NCBI GenBank assembly: GCA_000967895.1
Contig: FO203512.1
Coordinates: 2,317,350 to 2,381,349 of the forward strand
Origin: Oleispira antarctica RB-8
GTDB lineage: Bacteria > Pseudomonadota > Gammaproteobacteria > Pseudomonadales > Oceanobacteraceae
Direction of reading: 5' to 3'
Length of the DNA stretch: 64,000 nucleotides
Below are positions 54,990-64,000 of the stretch, in pieces. The translations under genes were made by a program, and so were the position numbers. The notes below the pieces were generated by a model. The model did not search any database and was not told the origin of the DNA. It was given only the letters and a program-made list of their open reading frames with translations. The stretch's first letter is position 1; the number at the start of each line of letters is the position of its first letter.

Positions 54990-57668
54990 ATGAAACGCTA
55001 TTTATCGGATACCAGCTTTAAAATCTCTACCGGTTTTGTACTCGCGACATTCACTTTGCTAGCAATATTTTCTTTTGTACTGCAGGGTGAATTACGCGAA
55101 AAGTTAGAAGGCGACAGCTCTAAACAAATTAAAGCCAGCGGCAATGCGATTGTCACTGAACTTGTGCAGCAAACCTCACTCATTAAATCTTTGGCAGAAA
55201 GCTTGGCGGCCGTTGTTAGCGCAACGCCCTACTCCGATGCACTCTATCACCAGCTTCTTCCAGCACTCATCAGTATCGACAATCCCAATTCTCTTGTAGC
55301 AGGCGGCGGTATTTGGCCCGAACCGAACATTCTCGACCCTAATAAAAAAAGGAACAGCTATTTTTGGGGCAAGAGTACACAAGGGCAATTCGACTTTTAT
55401 AATGACTATAATTTAGACAGTGGGAAAGGCTATCATAATGAAGAATGGTATGTGCCTGCGAAATACCTAGCCAACAATAGCTGCTATTGGTCTCGTTCAT
55501 ACATTGATCCCTTCTCGAAAGAACCCATGGTTACCTGCACCGTTCCTATTTTGAAGCAAAATAAATACACAGGTGCTGCAACCATTGATATGAAACTTGA
55601 AGGTCTGCATGATTTTCTCAAAAAACAGTCCAATAATTTAGGCGGCTATACTTTTCTAATAGATCAAAACAATAAATTCATCACCTTCCCCGAAACCCAT
55701 CACATCAAAAATTTCGATAATACGGACTTACTCGACATCAGTGAATTAGCGTCAAATCAGCCTGAATTTTCGAATTTAGCCAATCACCTGCTAAAAATCT
55801 CACAACAAGCATCTAAAATCCCACGAGAAGCGATCCAACAACACCAAAGTATGACGGCTTATTTTGAACAAAGTTATCAAGTCTCTGATCAGCAAGCAGC
55901 CACAATGGCTGATGCCATCATCAATCCAGCGCGAGAAAACTTAAATCACAGTTACTTACTCGATAGTTTTCAGCTAGATACGGATTTTTTACTTAAAGAA
56001 ACCGTTAATGTTTCGGTTTTTCATGTACCGGAGGCTTATTGGAAGCTGATCGTCGTAACCCCAACATCAACAAATTCTAAAGCAGTGTCTGATATCATTA
56101 AAAAAGCACTCAAACAGGCGTTTGTTCCAACGATTTTCACCATGTTAATTTTCTTTATTTTTGTCCATGTATATTTCATTGACCCCCTTATCCGCATCAC
56201 TCAGCACTTGCGCAATAACGCAGAAAATCCCAATAAAGAAGAATTGCTTGTAGGTTTTGGCCAGGGTGACTTTGGCAAGCTCGCGGATTTATACAATACA
56301 AAAACAGCTCTTATTAAAAACTCACTGGCTGAAATTTCTAAGTCAAATACTCAATTAAAAATTTATGCTTCTTATGATGACTTAACCGGCACCTATAATC
56401 GTCGGGCTTTTGAAAACATGCTCGAAGACACCCTACAATGTGAAGATTGTGATAATCGCGCGGTCTTTTACTTAGATTTGGATCAGTTTAAAGTCGTCAA
56501 CGATACCGCTAGCCATATTGCGGGAGATCAGTTGTTAAAAGAAATTACTGATTGCATTAAAAAGAATCTCAGAGATAACGACATTCTGGCTCGTATTGGT
56601 GGTGATGAATTCGCCATGATCATTACCGCACGTACTGTTGATACATCCCTGGTCATTGCCGATCGTATTAGACTCGCGATTGCAGCCTACCGTTTTGAGT
56701 GGAAAGGTGAGTCTTTCAATATTAGCTGCAGCATTGGTATCGTTCATTTAAGCACGCTGAAGGCCAATAAACAGACGGTGCTTAGCTGTGTTGATTCCGC
56801 GTGTTATGCCGCAAAAGAAGCCGGTAGAAATCGAAATCACTTATACCTACCGGAAGACAATAATCTGTCCGCGCGCTTTGGTGAAATGGAAAGCTTAGTC
56901 GCACTGCGCAAAGCCATTAATGACCATAGATTATTTGTTGAATACCAGCTAATTAAACACATCACTGGCACATCACCGAGCGGATTTGAAGCGCTAGTAA
57001 GAATGAAAGATACGAATGGAAAAACCATTTACCCTAACAATTTCATGCCTGCGGCCGAACGCTATAATGCAACCTGGGACGTTGATAAGTGGGTTATAGA
57101 AAACACCATTGCTGAGTTTGAAAAACTTAAACAAGACTTTGACGTAGGCTTCTGCTCCATCAATTTAACCGCTGACGCGCTTAACCATGATCAGCTATTA
57201 ATCGTTATTGAAAATAGTCTGCTTAAAAATGACATTCAAGGCTCGTTCTTTTGTTTTGAAATTACCGAAACCAGTGCCATTGCTAATATTGATTTAGCGC
57301 GTAAAACTATTATTGGCATTAGAGCCTTAGGCAGCCGAGTTTCCTTGGATGATTTTGGTACTGGCATGTCTTCTTACAGCTATCTTAAAGAGCTACCAGT
57401 AGATTATTTAAAAATTGATGGGGTTTTTGTTAAGAATATTGAAACGGATGCCATCGACCATGCCTTTGTTCAATCCATTAATGACATTGCTGTCGCCATG
57501 AAAATAGATACCGTCGCCGAGTGGGTAGAAAACGAGAGTATCGTAAGCACCCTAAAAAATATTGGGGTTAGCTATGCGCAAGGGTTTGGTATTAGCAAAC
57601 CCATGTCTTATGCAGCGTTACTCGATAATAAAATCACATTAGATGCGATGATTAAAAAACGCTTTTAA
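54990..57668 (+). CDS. Sensor GGDEF-EAL cyclic-di-GMP protein
   Basis: 892 residues. Membrane segment at about 10-30, periplasmic dCache-like domain (about 35-365), second membrane segment (about 370-390), GGDEF domain with intact GGDEF (537-541) and an RxxD inhibitory site (528-531) five residues before it, and EAL domain with EALVR, FEITE, DDFGTG, KIDG and QGFGISKP. Both synthesis and hydrolysis residues look complete, so the enzyme may be bifunctional and product-controlled. Confidence 0.93.
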   Translation: MKRYLSDTSFKISTGFVLATFTLLAIFSFVLQGELREKLEGDSSKQIKASGNAIVTELVQQTSLIKSLAESLAAVVSATPYSDALYHQLLPALISIDNPNSLVAGGGIWPEPNILDPNKKRNSYFWGKSTQGQFDFYNDYNLDSGKGYHNEEWYVPAKYLANNSCYWSRSYIDPFSKEPMVTCTVPILKQNKYTGAATIDMKLEGLHDFLKKQSNNLGGYTFLIDQNNKFITFPETHHIKNFDNTDLLDISELASNQPEFSNLANHLLKISQQASKIPREAIQQHQSMTAYFEQSYQVSDQQAATMADAIINPARENLNHSYLLDSFQLDTDFLLKETVNVSVFHVPEAYWKLIVVTPTSTNSKAVSDIIKKALKQAFVPTIFTMLIFFIFVHVYFIDPLIRITQHLRNNAENPNKEELLVGFGQGDFGKLADLYNTKTALIKNSLAEISKSNTQLKIYASYDDLTGTYNRRAFENMLEDTLQCEDCDNRAVFYLDLDQFKVVNDTASHIAGDQLLKEITDCIKKNLRDNDILARIGGDEFAMIITARTVDTSLVIADRIRLAIAAYRFEWKGESFNISCSIGIVHLSTLKANKQTVLSCVDSACYAAKEAGRNRNHLYLPEDNNLSARFGEMESLVALRKAINDHRLFVEYQLIKHITGTSPSGFEALVRMKDTNGKTIYPNNFMPAAERYNATWDVDKWVIENTIAEFEKLKQDFDVGFCSINLTADALNHDQLLIVIENSLLKNDIQGSFFCFEITETSAIANIDLARKTIIGIRALGSRVSLDDFGTGMSSYSYLKELPVDYLKIDGVFVKNIETDAIDHAFVQSINDIAVAMKIDTVAEWVENESIVSTLKNIGVSYAQGFGISKPMSYAALLDNKITLDAMIKKRF

Positions 57669-57672
57669 CAAT

Positions 57673-59715
57673 TCACGTTCGACTAAAGCTATTAATTTTT
57701 TGACGAATATCCTCATATCTTAAAGGTTCACAGCTGCCAAACCCTGGTAGCTGTCTTACTTTATTTCGAGCAAAAACAGGCACACTGATTCCTGCTAAAA
57801 ATCGACATTGAATATCAACTGAAATATCGGCCTTACCCGCTAGTTGTTGCGAAAACCCCTGTAAAAACTGCTGCAGCTCAGCATCAGATGGCCAACTTAT
57901 TTGTTGACCCAGCGGCTGACTGTATTCGAGTTTAGCGACTTGCCCACGACAGACCGAACAGTGACCGCATTCTAGCGGTGCTTTCTGATCATCAAAATAA
58001 CGCGCCAGATTAGAACTCAAGCATCTATCTAATTCGAAAAATCTTACCAACGAAGCAATGCGTTTAATTTCCTTTTCTTCTTTATCAACAAAATAATGAT
58101 GTAAGGTTTGAGCAAGCTCCATTTGATTTAATGCATCTTGATGCACTTGAAAGACTTCTGTCATTTTTTTACTTTCAAGCTCTATCAGTTGTTTTTCTGC
58201 CAAATAATCCAACGCGGTTATGACGCGACCACGCTCGGCATTATAACTATTAAATAACGCCTCAAAATCGGGCGCACCCCAAACTTTCTTAAAGTGGCTG
58301 GTATTGAAAATAGCGTGTAGAAATTCTCGACGCTCTCCTTCGAACATACCTAAAATTACGTCCTTATCTTGCAAAAACTTGTATTTAAATTCAGCGAAAT
58401 AAGCGTACATAGGTTTAATGACGTTCATCATCTCCAACTGTACTAATAACGTCTTTAACGGCAGCTGACGAATATTACTGGCATTAGACAAACCAACAAC
58501 TTGCAATTCCCACTCTGTCGTATTTGCGGTCGTATTATTAAAAGAGGACGTATTTTTATTAGAAGCTTCGCGCGTAGAAGGCTTACTTTCCTGGCGAATA
58601 TTTTCAAGCAAGAATTCAATTGCAGAAAGTTCTGGCGTATCACCATAAACAAAATTCTCAACCGTATTCAAACCATCTAAGTTTGCCAAGGTAATGCAGT
58701 TAGAAGGCTGACCATCTCGCCCTGCTCGGCCGATTTCTTGACTGTAATTTTCAATCGATTTAGGCAAGTCATAATGAATAACAAAACGAATATCCGATTT
58801 ATCAATCCCCATACCAAAGGCAATCGTCGCAACAACGACATCAGTGCGCCCTTGCATAAAGTCATTTTGAATCTGCTGGCGCTTTTCAGAATCAAAACCC
58901 GCATGGTAGGCCACGGCATTAACACCTGCCGCGTGTAAATAAGCCGCAACTCGTTCAGCGCTGTGCTGCAAGGTGACATAGACAATGCCCGCGGCAGAAG
59001 CATTTGAATGAGCCGTGTTTGACGCAGAGAGCGCCAGCTGCTGACGAATAGTCTGCACCAATATCTGCGATTTTTCAGCCTCAGCCACAGGCAGAACCGT
59101 TAAATCCAAATTAGCCCGATAAAATCCTGTTTGAATAATATGCTCGGGCTGAATAGCAAACTTCGCCGCCATATCATTTTTAACTTTTTTCGTCGCCGTC
59201 GCAGTTAATAATAAAACCAAAGGAATATTTAATTCTTGGCAATAAACTGGCAGTTTCAAATAATCAGGACGAAAGTTATGGCCCCACTCAGAGATACAGT
59301 GAGCTTCGTCGACCACCAGCATCGAAATAGGCACCGCATTAATAAACTGGCGAAAGCGTTCATTCTTAAAGCGTTCAACCGATACCATTAAAATCTTAAT
59401 TTTTCCTGACCGTACATCCGCCATCACTTGCTGGCTTTGCTCTCCACTCAAAGTAGAATCAATACTGGCTGCCGCGATACCTTTACTAGCGAGAAACCCT
59501 AACTGATCTTTCATCAACGCAAGTAAGGGGGATACAACTAAAGTCACATTAGGAAGATGTAACGCCGTAAGTTGATAACACAAAGATTTGCCCGAACCGG
59601 TAGGGAAAATAGCTAAAGAAGATTGCCCCTGAATAAGCTGGCGAATCGTTTGCTCTTGACCACCACGAAATTGATCAAAACCAAAATATTGTTTTAACGA
59701 CGCGATTAATTCCAT
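57673..59715 (-). CDS. RecQ family DNA helicase
   Basis: 680 residues. Helicase motifs are present: FPTGSGKS (Walker A), VDEAHC, TATATKK and the QEIGRAGRDG motif VI. A zinc-binding site follows (C in RCLSSN, CGHC, C in SVCRG). The last 90 residues do not look like an HRDC domain, so this is not the standard RecQ architecture; a RecQ-like helicase for repair is the safe call. Confidence 0.9.
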   Translation of the reverse strand: MELIASLKQYFGFDQFRGGQEQTIRQLIQGQSSLAIFPTGSGKSLCYQLTALHLPNVTLVVSPLLALMKDQLGFLASKGIAAASIDSTLSGEQSQQVMADVRSGKIKILMVSVERFKNERFRQFINAVPISMLVVDEAHCISEWGHNFRPDYLKLPVYCQELNIPLVLLLTATATKKVKNDMAAKFAIQPEHIIQTGFYRANLDLTVLPVAEAEKSQILVQTIRQQLALSASNTAHSNASAAGIVYVTLQHSAERVAAYLHAAGVNAVAYHAGFDSEKRQQIQNDFMQGRTDVVVATIAFGMGIDKSDIRFVIHYDLPKSIENYSQEIGRAGRDGQPSNCITLANLDGLNTVENFVYGDTPELSAIEFLLENIRQESKPSTREASNKNTSSFNNTTANTTEWELQVVGLSNASNIRQLPLKTLLVQLEMMNVIKPMYAYFAEFKYKFLQDKDVILGMFEGERREFLHAIFNTSHFKKVWGAPDFEALFNSYNAERGRVITALDYLAEKQLIELESKKMTEVFQVHQDALNQMELAQTLHHYFVDKEEKEIKRIASLVRFFELDRCLSSNLARYFDDQKAPLECGHCSVCRGQVAKLEYSQPLGQQISWPSDAELQQFLQGFSQQLAGKADISVDIQCRFLAGISVPVFARNKVRQLPGFGSCEPLRYEDIRQKINSFSRT

Positions 59716-59954
59716 GGATATCCTATATGAGAGGGATTAGCTGAAGGGGTTAGCATGGCGACCGACTGTGACACAGATTGAGAGCACAGGGCTTTGTATG
59801 CGTTGCAATTTACCTAGTAATACGTGCTCTGACCACTCTTTTCATTGAGTATCATTCTTTTACTTAGAATCCATAACAATGACGCCTACTGGATCTATCA
59901 ACAAAAATGTAGCAGTATTGCTCTCTCATCAACATTATCACTAGCTGGGAATCC

Positions 59955-60362
59955 ATGATTTCAAAAATAGCGCTACTATCACTACTCTTACTTTCAATAG
60001 CCTCAAATGCTGATACGGCTTCAGACATCAAACAAGTTGTTTTAGATAATCTCAAATACATACAAGCTGAAGACATAGAAAATTCAATGGCAACAATGCA
60101 TTCACAATCACCTTCATATATGGCGACGGAAGAAATGCTGCAACAACTGCTGCCTATTTATGATCTGAAATATGAAATACTTAAATACAGCTACATAGGT
60201 GAAGATGATGAATACGCTTATGCAAAAGTATTACAAAAAACCAGCAAAATATCTGGCCCTGCCTTCCAAACAAACAAACTAGAAGCACTTCAGGTTTTCA
60301 AAAAGGAAAATGGGGTATGGAAACTTTGGACACAAGCCAATCTTTCAATTTTGTTTAATTAA
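59955..60362 (+). CDS. Small secreted SnoaL/NTF2-like protein
   Basis: 135 residues with a signal peptide ending about SNA (residue 19). The mature part has an NTF2/SnoaL-like pattern: helix (IKQVVLDNLKYIQAEDIENSMATM), then strands (YAYAKVLQKTS and EALQVFKKENGVWKLW). Function unknown. It has 240 bases of upstream sequence and no clear operon partner. Confidence 0.7.
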   Translation: MISKIALLSLLLLSIASNADTASDIKQVVLDNLKYIQAEDIENSMATMHSQSPSYMATEEMLQQLLPIYDLKYEILKYSYIGEDDEYAYAKVLQKTSKISGPAFQTNKLEALQVFKKENGVWKLWTQANLSILFN

Positions 60363-60381
60363 CAAAACGGCCTTCGTTAAT

Positions 60382-61467
60382 TCAAGGAGCCTCAACAATA
60401 AATCGGGTATTCGTAAATCTATTCAACAACCGATGCATAAGATAAATCGCGGCTAATGTGACGGTGATAGAAACGGATACTGAAGTAAAACGATAAAGTG
60501 CGCTGTACACCAAGTCTTGGTGAGGTGATAAATATTGACCAAACAAGATTCCCATGGTCGTCATCGCACCAAAACCAGCGCCCGAACCACCGCCTTCAAG
60601 CATGTGATAACGTGCGAATAGCATCATACTCACCCATAGCCCGATACTCACAAATCCTAATATTCCAGAGTGATCCAATAAGATCAGCTGCCAAGCCAAA
60701 CCAACATTACAGCCAACCAACGTTCCAATCCCTCGATTAAGCGCCGCGCGCCCTGCACCATACCAATTTAATGGGAATAAAATTAATACCGACGAGACTT
60801 GTGCTGATAATGAATCCTGTAAATCCAATACTTGAAAAATAACAAACGACAAGGTAGCAACAGTAGAGGCTAAAATCACTTCGTGACGACTATTACTTTG
60901 CGGTTTACTGACTATTGGCGGATTTCCCCGCGCTTCGATATCTGGAAATACCACATGCATTAACATCGCAATCAATACAGTTAAAATACAGGCTGCAATG
61001 TTGGACATAACCAAATCACTCATCGATACCGTACTGTAACTGACAAAATGCAATTGAACAGACAACCCCACTACGCCCAAAGCTCCAAACAAAAAATACG
61101 GTCCCCGTGACATACAACGAAACATAAATGCAAAGACAAAGAATACAGCGATTGTCATCGGTATCGGTTTATCACCAAACATCCCCTGTATCAGCAAAAT
61201 AAATACTGAAACCAGCGCCATGTTTGCGAAGAACTGTCGAATAATGTGACCATTTAATACTGGCACCAAGCCGAGTAATAACATGGGATAAACCGTAAAA
61301 AACGTCCCGTAGTTCCAGCCCATTAGTTTACTAAAGGTAAACCCCAATGTTGCACCAAAAGCAATACGCAGGCACTGACGAACTTCGTTAGCTGTTAAAG
61401 CTCGATGCGCGGGTCTAAGTACACTTCCTTTTCGAGCAAAGGGTAGCCGAAGGCGAGGTTTCATCAT
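60382..61467 (-). CDS. DUF2955 / fusaric-acid-resistance-like membrane protein
   Basis: 361 residues with about ten membrane helices in two halves, as in FUSC/DUF2955 proteins that partner HlyD-type adaptors for efflux. It begins 9 bases after the HlyD-like gene and is the third gene of the marR operon. Substrate unknown, possibly aromatic acids or antibiotics. Confidence 0.85.
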   Translation of the reverse strand: MMKPRLRLPFARKGSVLRPAHRALTANEVRQCLRIAFGATLGFTFSKLMGWNYGTFFTVYPMLLLGLVPVLNGHIIRQFFANMALVSVFILLIQGMFGDKPIPMTIAVFFVFAFMFRCMSRGPYFLFGALGVVGLSVQLHFVSYSTVSMSDLVMSNIAACILTVLIAMLMHVVFPDIEARGNPPIVSKPQSNSRHEVILASTVATLSFVIFQVLDLQDSLSAQVSSVLILFPLNWYGAGRAALNRGIGTLVGCNVGLAWQLILLDHSGILGFVSIGLWVSMMLFARYHMLEGGGSGAGFGAMTTMGILFGQYLSPHQDLVYSALYRFTSVSVSITVTLAAIYLMHRLLNRFTNTRFIVEAP

Positions 61468-61476
61468 TTTATAAGA

Positions 61477-62541
61477 CTAATAAATATAGTGAATAATACT
61501 GAGAGCATAAATTTGAACGCGGCCTAACCAACTAGCCAACCCCACGATAGGATGCAACTGCACGGTCGCTCGAGCCCCTGATGGCATTGAATTCAATAAC
61601 AAAGGCTCACCAATCAATGCAATGTGCGTGCGCATATACTGTGCATCTCGCACCCAGCGATCAGAACTTATTGGATCCGCAAGTGAACCATCAGCATTAA
61701 TCTGACCATCTTTCACCCCTGCATCAATGGCAACGACCTTGGCATCAAATACGCTACCTGGATAAGCGTCAAATACGACAGAGGCGTCATCGCCTATACG
61801 CACATTACTTAACGATTTCTCTCTAAAATCTGCCACGATGCTCCCTTCTTCGACGACGATAGCCGCAATAGGAAAACCGGCTTGGGCGTATTTTCCGGGC
61901 TGTAATTGTAAGTTAGTGAGATGCCCCGAAACCTCAGAGCGTACATTGGTATAATTCAGCTGGAGCTGGGCGTTTTGTAATGCATTTTGGGCTTGTCGCA
62001 ATAATAAATTACTCTTTCCATCTTGACCTCGCTGCACTTTAAATTTCACGACATCGGCTTCAGCTACTTCGACCTGGGCTTGGGCAGCATGATAATTAGT
62101 AAGCGCTTGATCGTATAACTGGCGAGAGACGGAATTTGACTGAATTAGCCGCTTGACTCGGTCGACCTCTATTTTCAATTCATCGACATAAGTATTTGCA
62201 ACTTTGACTTTGGCTTGTGCTGAAACAATAGAAGCATCCAATTGAAGGTTGGTTTGCGCTGCACTTTCTAGAGCCAACTGCGCCTTGTCAACGGCAAGTT
62301 CATACGGCTGCTTATCCAAACTAAACAGTATTTGGCCTTCATCTACACGTTGATTATTGCTCACATATATACGATCTACTTGGCCACTGACCTTAGAAGA
62401 TATATTAACAACAGGATGCAATACGCGAGACTGGGTGCTCATTGGCATCCATAAATCTGCCGATAGAAAGTACACAAATAGCAGGACAAAGATACTGAGT
62501 ACGACTTGCACCCAGCGCTTAAAAATCTGATCGGGCGCCAT
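61477..62541 (-). CDS. HlyD/EmrA-like membrane fusion protein
   Basis: 354 residues. N-terminal membrane helix (about 10-30), biotinyl-lipoyl-like half SGQVDRIYVSNNQRVDEGQI, a coiled-coil hairpin (about 75-185) and a second half at GHLTNLQLQPGKYAQAG. It links the DUF2955 pump to an outer-membrane factor that is not in this window. It starts 2 bases after the marR stop. Confidence 0.9.
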   Translation of the reverse strand: MAPDQIFKRWVQVVLSIFVLLFVYFLSADLWMPMSTQSRVLHPVVNISSKVSGQVDRIYVSNNQRVDEGQILFSLDKQPYELAVDKAQLALESAAQTNLQLDASIVSAQAKVKVANTYVDELKIEVDRVKRLIQSNSVSRQLYDQALTNYHAAQAQVEVAEADVVKFKVQRGQDGKSNLLLRQAQNALQNAQLQLNYTNVRSEVSGHLTNLQLQPGKYAQAGFPIAAIVVEEGSIVADFREKSLSNVRIGDDASVVFDAYPGSVFDAKVVAIDAGVKDGQINADGSLADPISSDRWVRDAQYMRTHIALIGEPLLLNSMPSGARATVQLHPIVGLASWLGRVQIYALSIIHYIY

Positions 62542-62543
62542 AC

Positions 62544-63026
62544 TTATTCGTCTCCGTTACTAGGCTTGTTAAACAAGACACATGCATTATGTTCAATTTT
62601 TTTAAGGATATTGAACAATGTTGCAAGCTCTTCTTCGCTAATATCTTGCGTCAACTCGCCTCGAACCAAATCAACACTGCCTGTTAATGCCCGCATGCAT
62701 TCTTGGCCAGCATCCGTAAACCATAAACATTGGCATCGACCATCGCTCGGATGTGGTTTTCGCTCGACTAAATCGAGCTCAACCAGTTGATTAACCGTGC
62801 GGTTTAATGAAGGCATTTCAATACCCAACTCAGTTGCCAATCTATTCTGTGATGCCCCTTCTCCAACTATCTTCAGGTTCATTAACACCGACCATCGCGC
62901 TTCAGTCATTCCCATAGGCTTAACCGCTTGAGATATCGCACTGCGCCATAAGCGCGTGACACGACCTAACAACCAACCGACCGTTGGATTATTTAGTTTT
63001 TTATACTCTCGTGATAAATCAGACAT
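62544..63026 (-). CDS. MarR/SlyA family repressor
   Basis: 160 residues. The winged helix is clear: QNRLATELGIEMPSLNRTVNQLVELDLVERKPHPSDGR. Two palindromes lie over its promoter (63077-63126), so it probably represses itself and the HlyD-DUF2955 genes and is released by a small ligand. The operon order regulator-adaptor-pump is typical. Confidence 0.92.
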   Translation of the reverse strand: MSDLSREYKKLNNPTVGWLLGRVTRLWRSAISQAVKPMGMTEARWSVLMNLKIVGEGASQNRLATELGIEMPSLNRTVNQLVELDLVERKPHPSDGRCQCLWFTDAGQECMRALTGSVDLVRGELTQDISEEELATLFNILKKIEHNACVLFNKPSNGDE

Positions 63027-63076
63027 TTAAATCCTCAACAATGTCGCTCGCGAAATTCAGTTCGACGAGTCATTTA

Positions 63077-63090
63077 CTTAGCATGCTAAG
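63077..63090. promoter_or_regulatory. MarR operator 1
   Basis: CTTAGCATGCTAAG is a perfect 14-bp palindrome starting just downstream of the -10 box on the marR (minus) strand, on the likely transcription start. Confidence 0.75.
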
Positions 63091-63091
63091 C

Positions 63092-63119
63092 ATTATACCC
63101 ACCAAAAATTACTTAGCAA
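63092..63119 (-). promoter_or_regulatory. marR operon promoter
   Basis: On the minus strand TTGCTA (63119-63114), 16 bases, then a perfect TATAAT (63097-63092). The -35 box lies inside operator 2, the start lies in operator 1, so repressor binding should block polymerase. Confidence 0.7.
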
Positions 63120-63126
63120 GCTAAGT
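63111..63126. promoter_or_regulatory. MarR operator 2
   Basis: ACTTAGCAAGCTAAGT is a dyad with seven-base perfect arms around AA. Its core TTAGC/GCTAA is the same as in operator 1. The two centres are 35 bases apart. Confidence 0.75.
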
Positions 63127-63258
63127 AAGTTGCAAGACTGATTAAGCAAGTACATTGATAAAAGCCATCGAAGTTAACAAATGGCGATGCTGTCACCTTT
63201 AATCAGCAATACGCAATACGCATTAATTGTATTGATGCTGCCCCTTATATCAGTTCAG

Positions 63259-63287
63259 GTGTCGAAAATTATATATAGCTGTATAAT
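63259..63287 (+). promoter_or_regulatory. Possible rimO promoter
   Basis: A perfect TATAAT at 63282-63287, preceded by TG, is 35 bases before the rimO ATG. The -35 region is poorly matched. Confidence 0.5.
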
Positions 63288-63321
63288 CCGGCCAATTTTA
63301 TAATTCTCCCTGGTAAGCTAA

Positions 63322-64000
63322 ATGACCGAAGTAGTAGATAACAAAGCTAAAAAAGCTGGAAGTATAGGAATGGTATCCCTTGGCTGTCCTAAAAACTCTG
63401 TCGATTCTGAGCGTATCCTTACGCAATTGAAGATGGACGGTTACGACATCACCAATACCTACGAAGATGCTGACGTAGTGGTGGTGAATACCTGTGGTTT
63501 CATTGATGCGGCTAAGCAAGAATCGCTGGATGCTATCAGTGAAGCCATGACCTCTAACGGCAAAGTCATCGTTACGGGCTGCATGGGCAAAGGCGCTGAC
63601 GCTGAGCTAATTAAGAAAGAAAACCCCGGTATTTTGGCCATTTCTGGCGCTCATGCGTATGAAGAAGTGATGACTGCGGTTCACGAGTGGGTGCCACCGA
63701 ACCCAGACTTCGATCCGTTCACCGATTTAATTCCGGTTCAGGGTGTAAAGCTGACGCCACGCCATTACTCTTATTTAAAAATTTCTGAAGGCTGCAACCA
63801 TAAATGCACCTTCTGCATTATTCCAGATATGCGCGGCAAGCACGTTAGCCGCCCAATCGGTGACGTATTAGAAGAAGCCAAGCGCTTAGTTGATGCAGGC
63901 ACGAAAGAGCTGTTAGTTATCTCGCAAGATACCAGCGCCTATGGCGTAGACATGAAATTCCGCACCGGTTTCTGGAACGGCGCACCGGTTAAAACGAACT
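63322..64000 (+). CDS. rimO: Ribosomal protein S12 methylthiotransferase RimO (partial)
   Basis: The first 226 codons are in the window; the gene runs off the right edge. N-terminal UPF0004 domain has [23 protein letters not shown] and VTGCMGKG, contributing three Cys of the first cluster. The radical SAM motif CNHKCTFC follows. It adds a methylthio group to Asp88 of ribosomal protein S12. ATG 63322 has a weak ribosome site (CTGGTAAGC). Confidence 0.95.
   Translation, partial: MTEVVDNKAKKAGSIGMVSLGCPKNSVDSERILTQLKMDGYDITNTYEDADVVVVNTCGFIDAAKQESLDAISEAMTSNGKVIVTGCMGKGADAELIKKENPGILAISGAHAYEEVMTAVHEWVPPNPDFDPFTDLIPVQGVKLTPRHYSYLKISEGCNHKCTFCIIPDMRGKHVSRPIGDVLEEAKRLVDAGTKELLVISQDTSAYGVDMKFRTGFWNGAPVKTN

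Overview
The window reads as a stretch of chromosome from a free-living, aerobic, moderately AT-rich gammaproteobacterium. Gene order and family membership (4.5S RNA-dnaX-ybaB-recR-rnd-ycgL-ycgN, ybfE, rlmJ, RIO1-like kinase of the PA4780 type, YbiT, YcbZ-type Lon, DUF6482) point to the Pseudomonadales/Oceanospirillales group. Genus is not determinable from the sequence alone. No tRNA, rRNA operon, complete insertion sequence or prophage was seen. Genes are dense, on both strands, and most families are chromosomal housekeeping or regulation.

Layout. 0.2-5.8 kb (minus): 4.5S RNA, tau subunit of DNA polymerase III, YbaB, RecR, RNase D, YcgL, YcgN and a small membrane protein, closely packed as one probable operon. 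5.8-10.4 kb: YbfE, a Lon-family protease, and a hybrid histidine kinase. 10.4-16.7 kb (plus): a thiamine operon (promoter, TPP riboswitch, thiC, thiO, thiS, thiG, thiD-thiE fusion). 16.8-19.6 kb: a crotonase and a phosphatase-kinase fusion. 19.6-26.5 kb (minus): RlmJ, two lipoproteins, a glutaredoxin-like protein, a DUF5610 protein, a chalcone-isomerase-like protein, a DMP19-like protein and SelO. 26.6-33 kb: flavodoxin-like protein, ArsH, YgiQ, a CWC protein and YbiT. 33-42 kb: glycosyltransferase, two AraC regulators, MaoC-like protein, outer-membrane barrel and a 7TM hybrid kinase. 41.8-46.4 kb (minus): NUDIX hydrolase, rhombosortase next to an M6 metalloprotease bearing a GlyGly-CTERM-like tail, and a YheT hydrolase. 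46.5-50.3 kb (minus): glutaredoxin-like protein, an unlisted 41-residue CPFC membrane protein, LepB, Dgt and PheA. 50.4-53.5 kb: accessory strip described next. 53.5-63 kb: glutaredoxin, RIO kinase, GGDEF-EAL protein, RecQ, and a MarR-HlyD-DUF2955 efflux operon with its operators. The window ends inside rimO.

Main discovery. Positions 50944-51388, which carry no intact gene, hold the wreck of a CRISPR-Cas locus. On the minus strand the N-terminal part of a type I-E Cas1 is readable, with an internal deletion and a frameshift, and it runs directly into the C-terminal end of a type I-E Cas2. About 110 bases upstream sits one solitary 28-bp repeat of the type I-F kind. A WYL-domain regulator of the BrxR/CapW type lies upstream on the same strand (52437-53312) and may be the surviving regulator of the lost locus.

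Other notable points: dnaX carries an in-frame A-AAA-AAG slippery heptamer with a downstream stem-loop and an early -1 stop (a gamma-type product), then a run of twelve degenerate pentapeptide repeats ending at a second slippery heptamer. The thiC leader contains an odd dyad-rich segment that is open as 49 codons on the other strand. Two MarR palindromes sit exactly on the -35 and start region of the marR promoter. Three short tandem duplications lie at gene ends.
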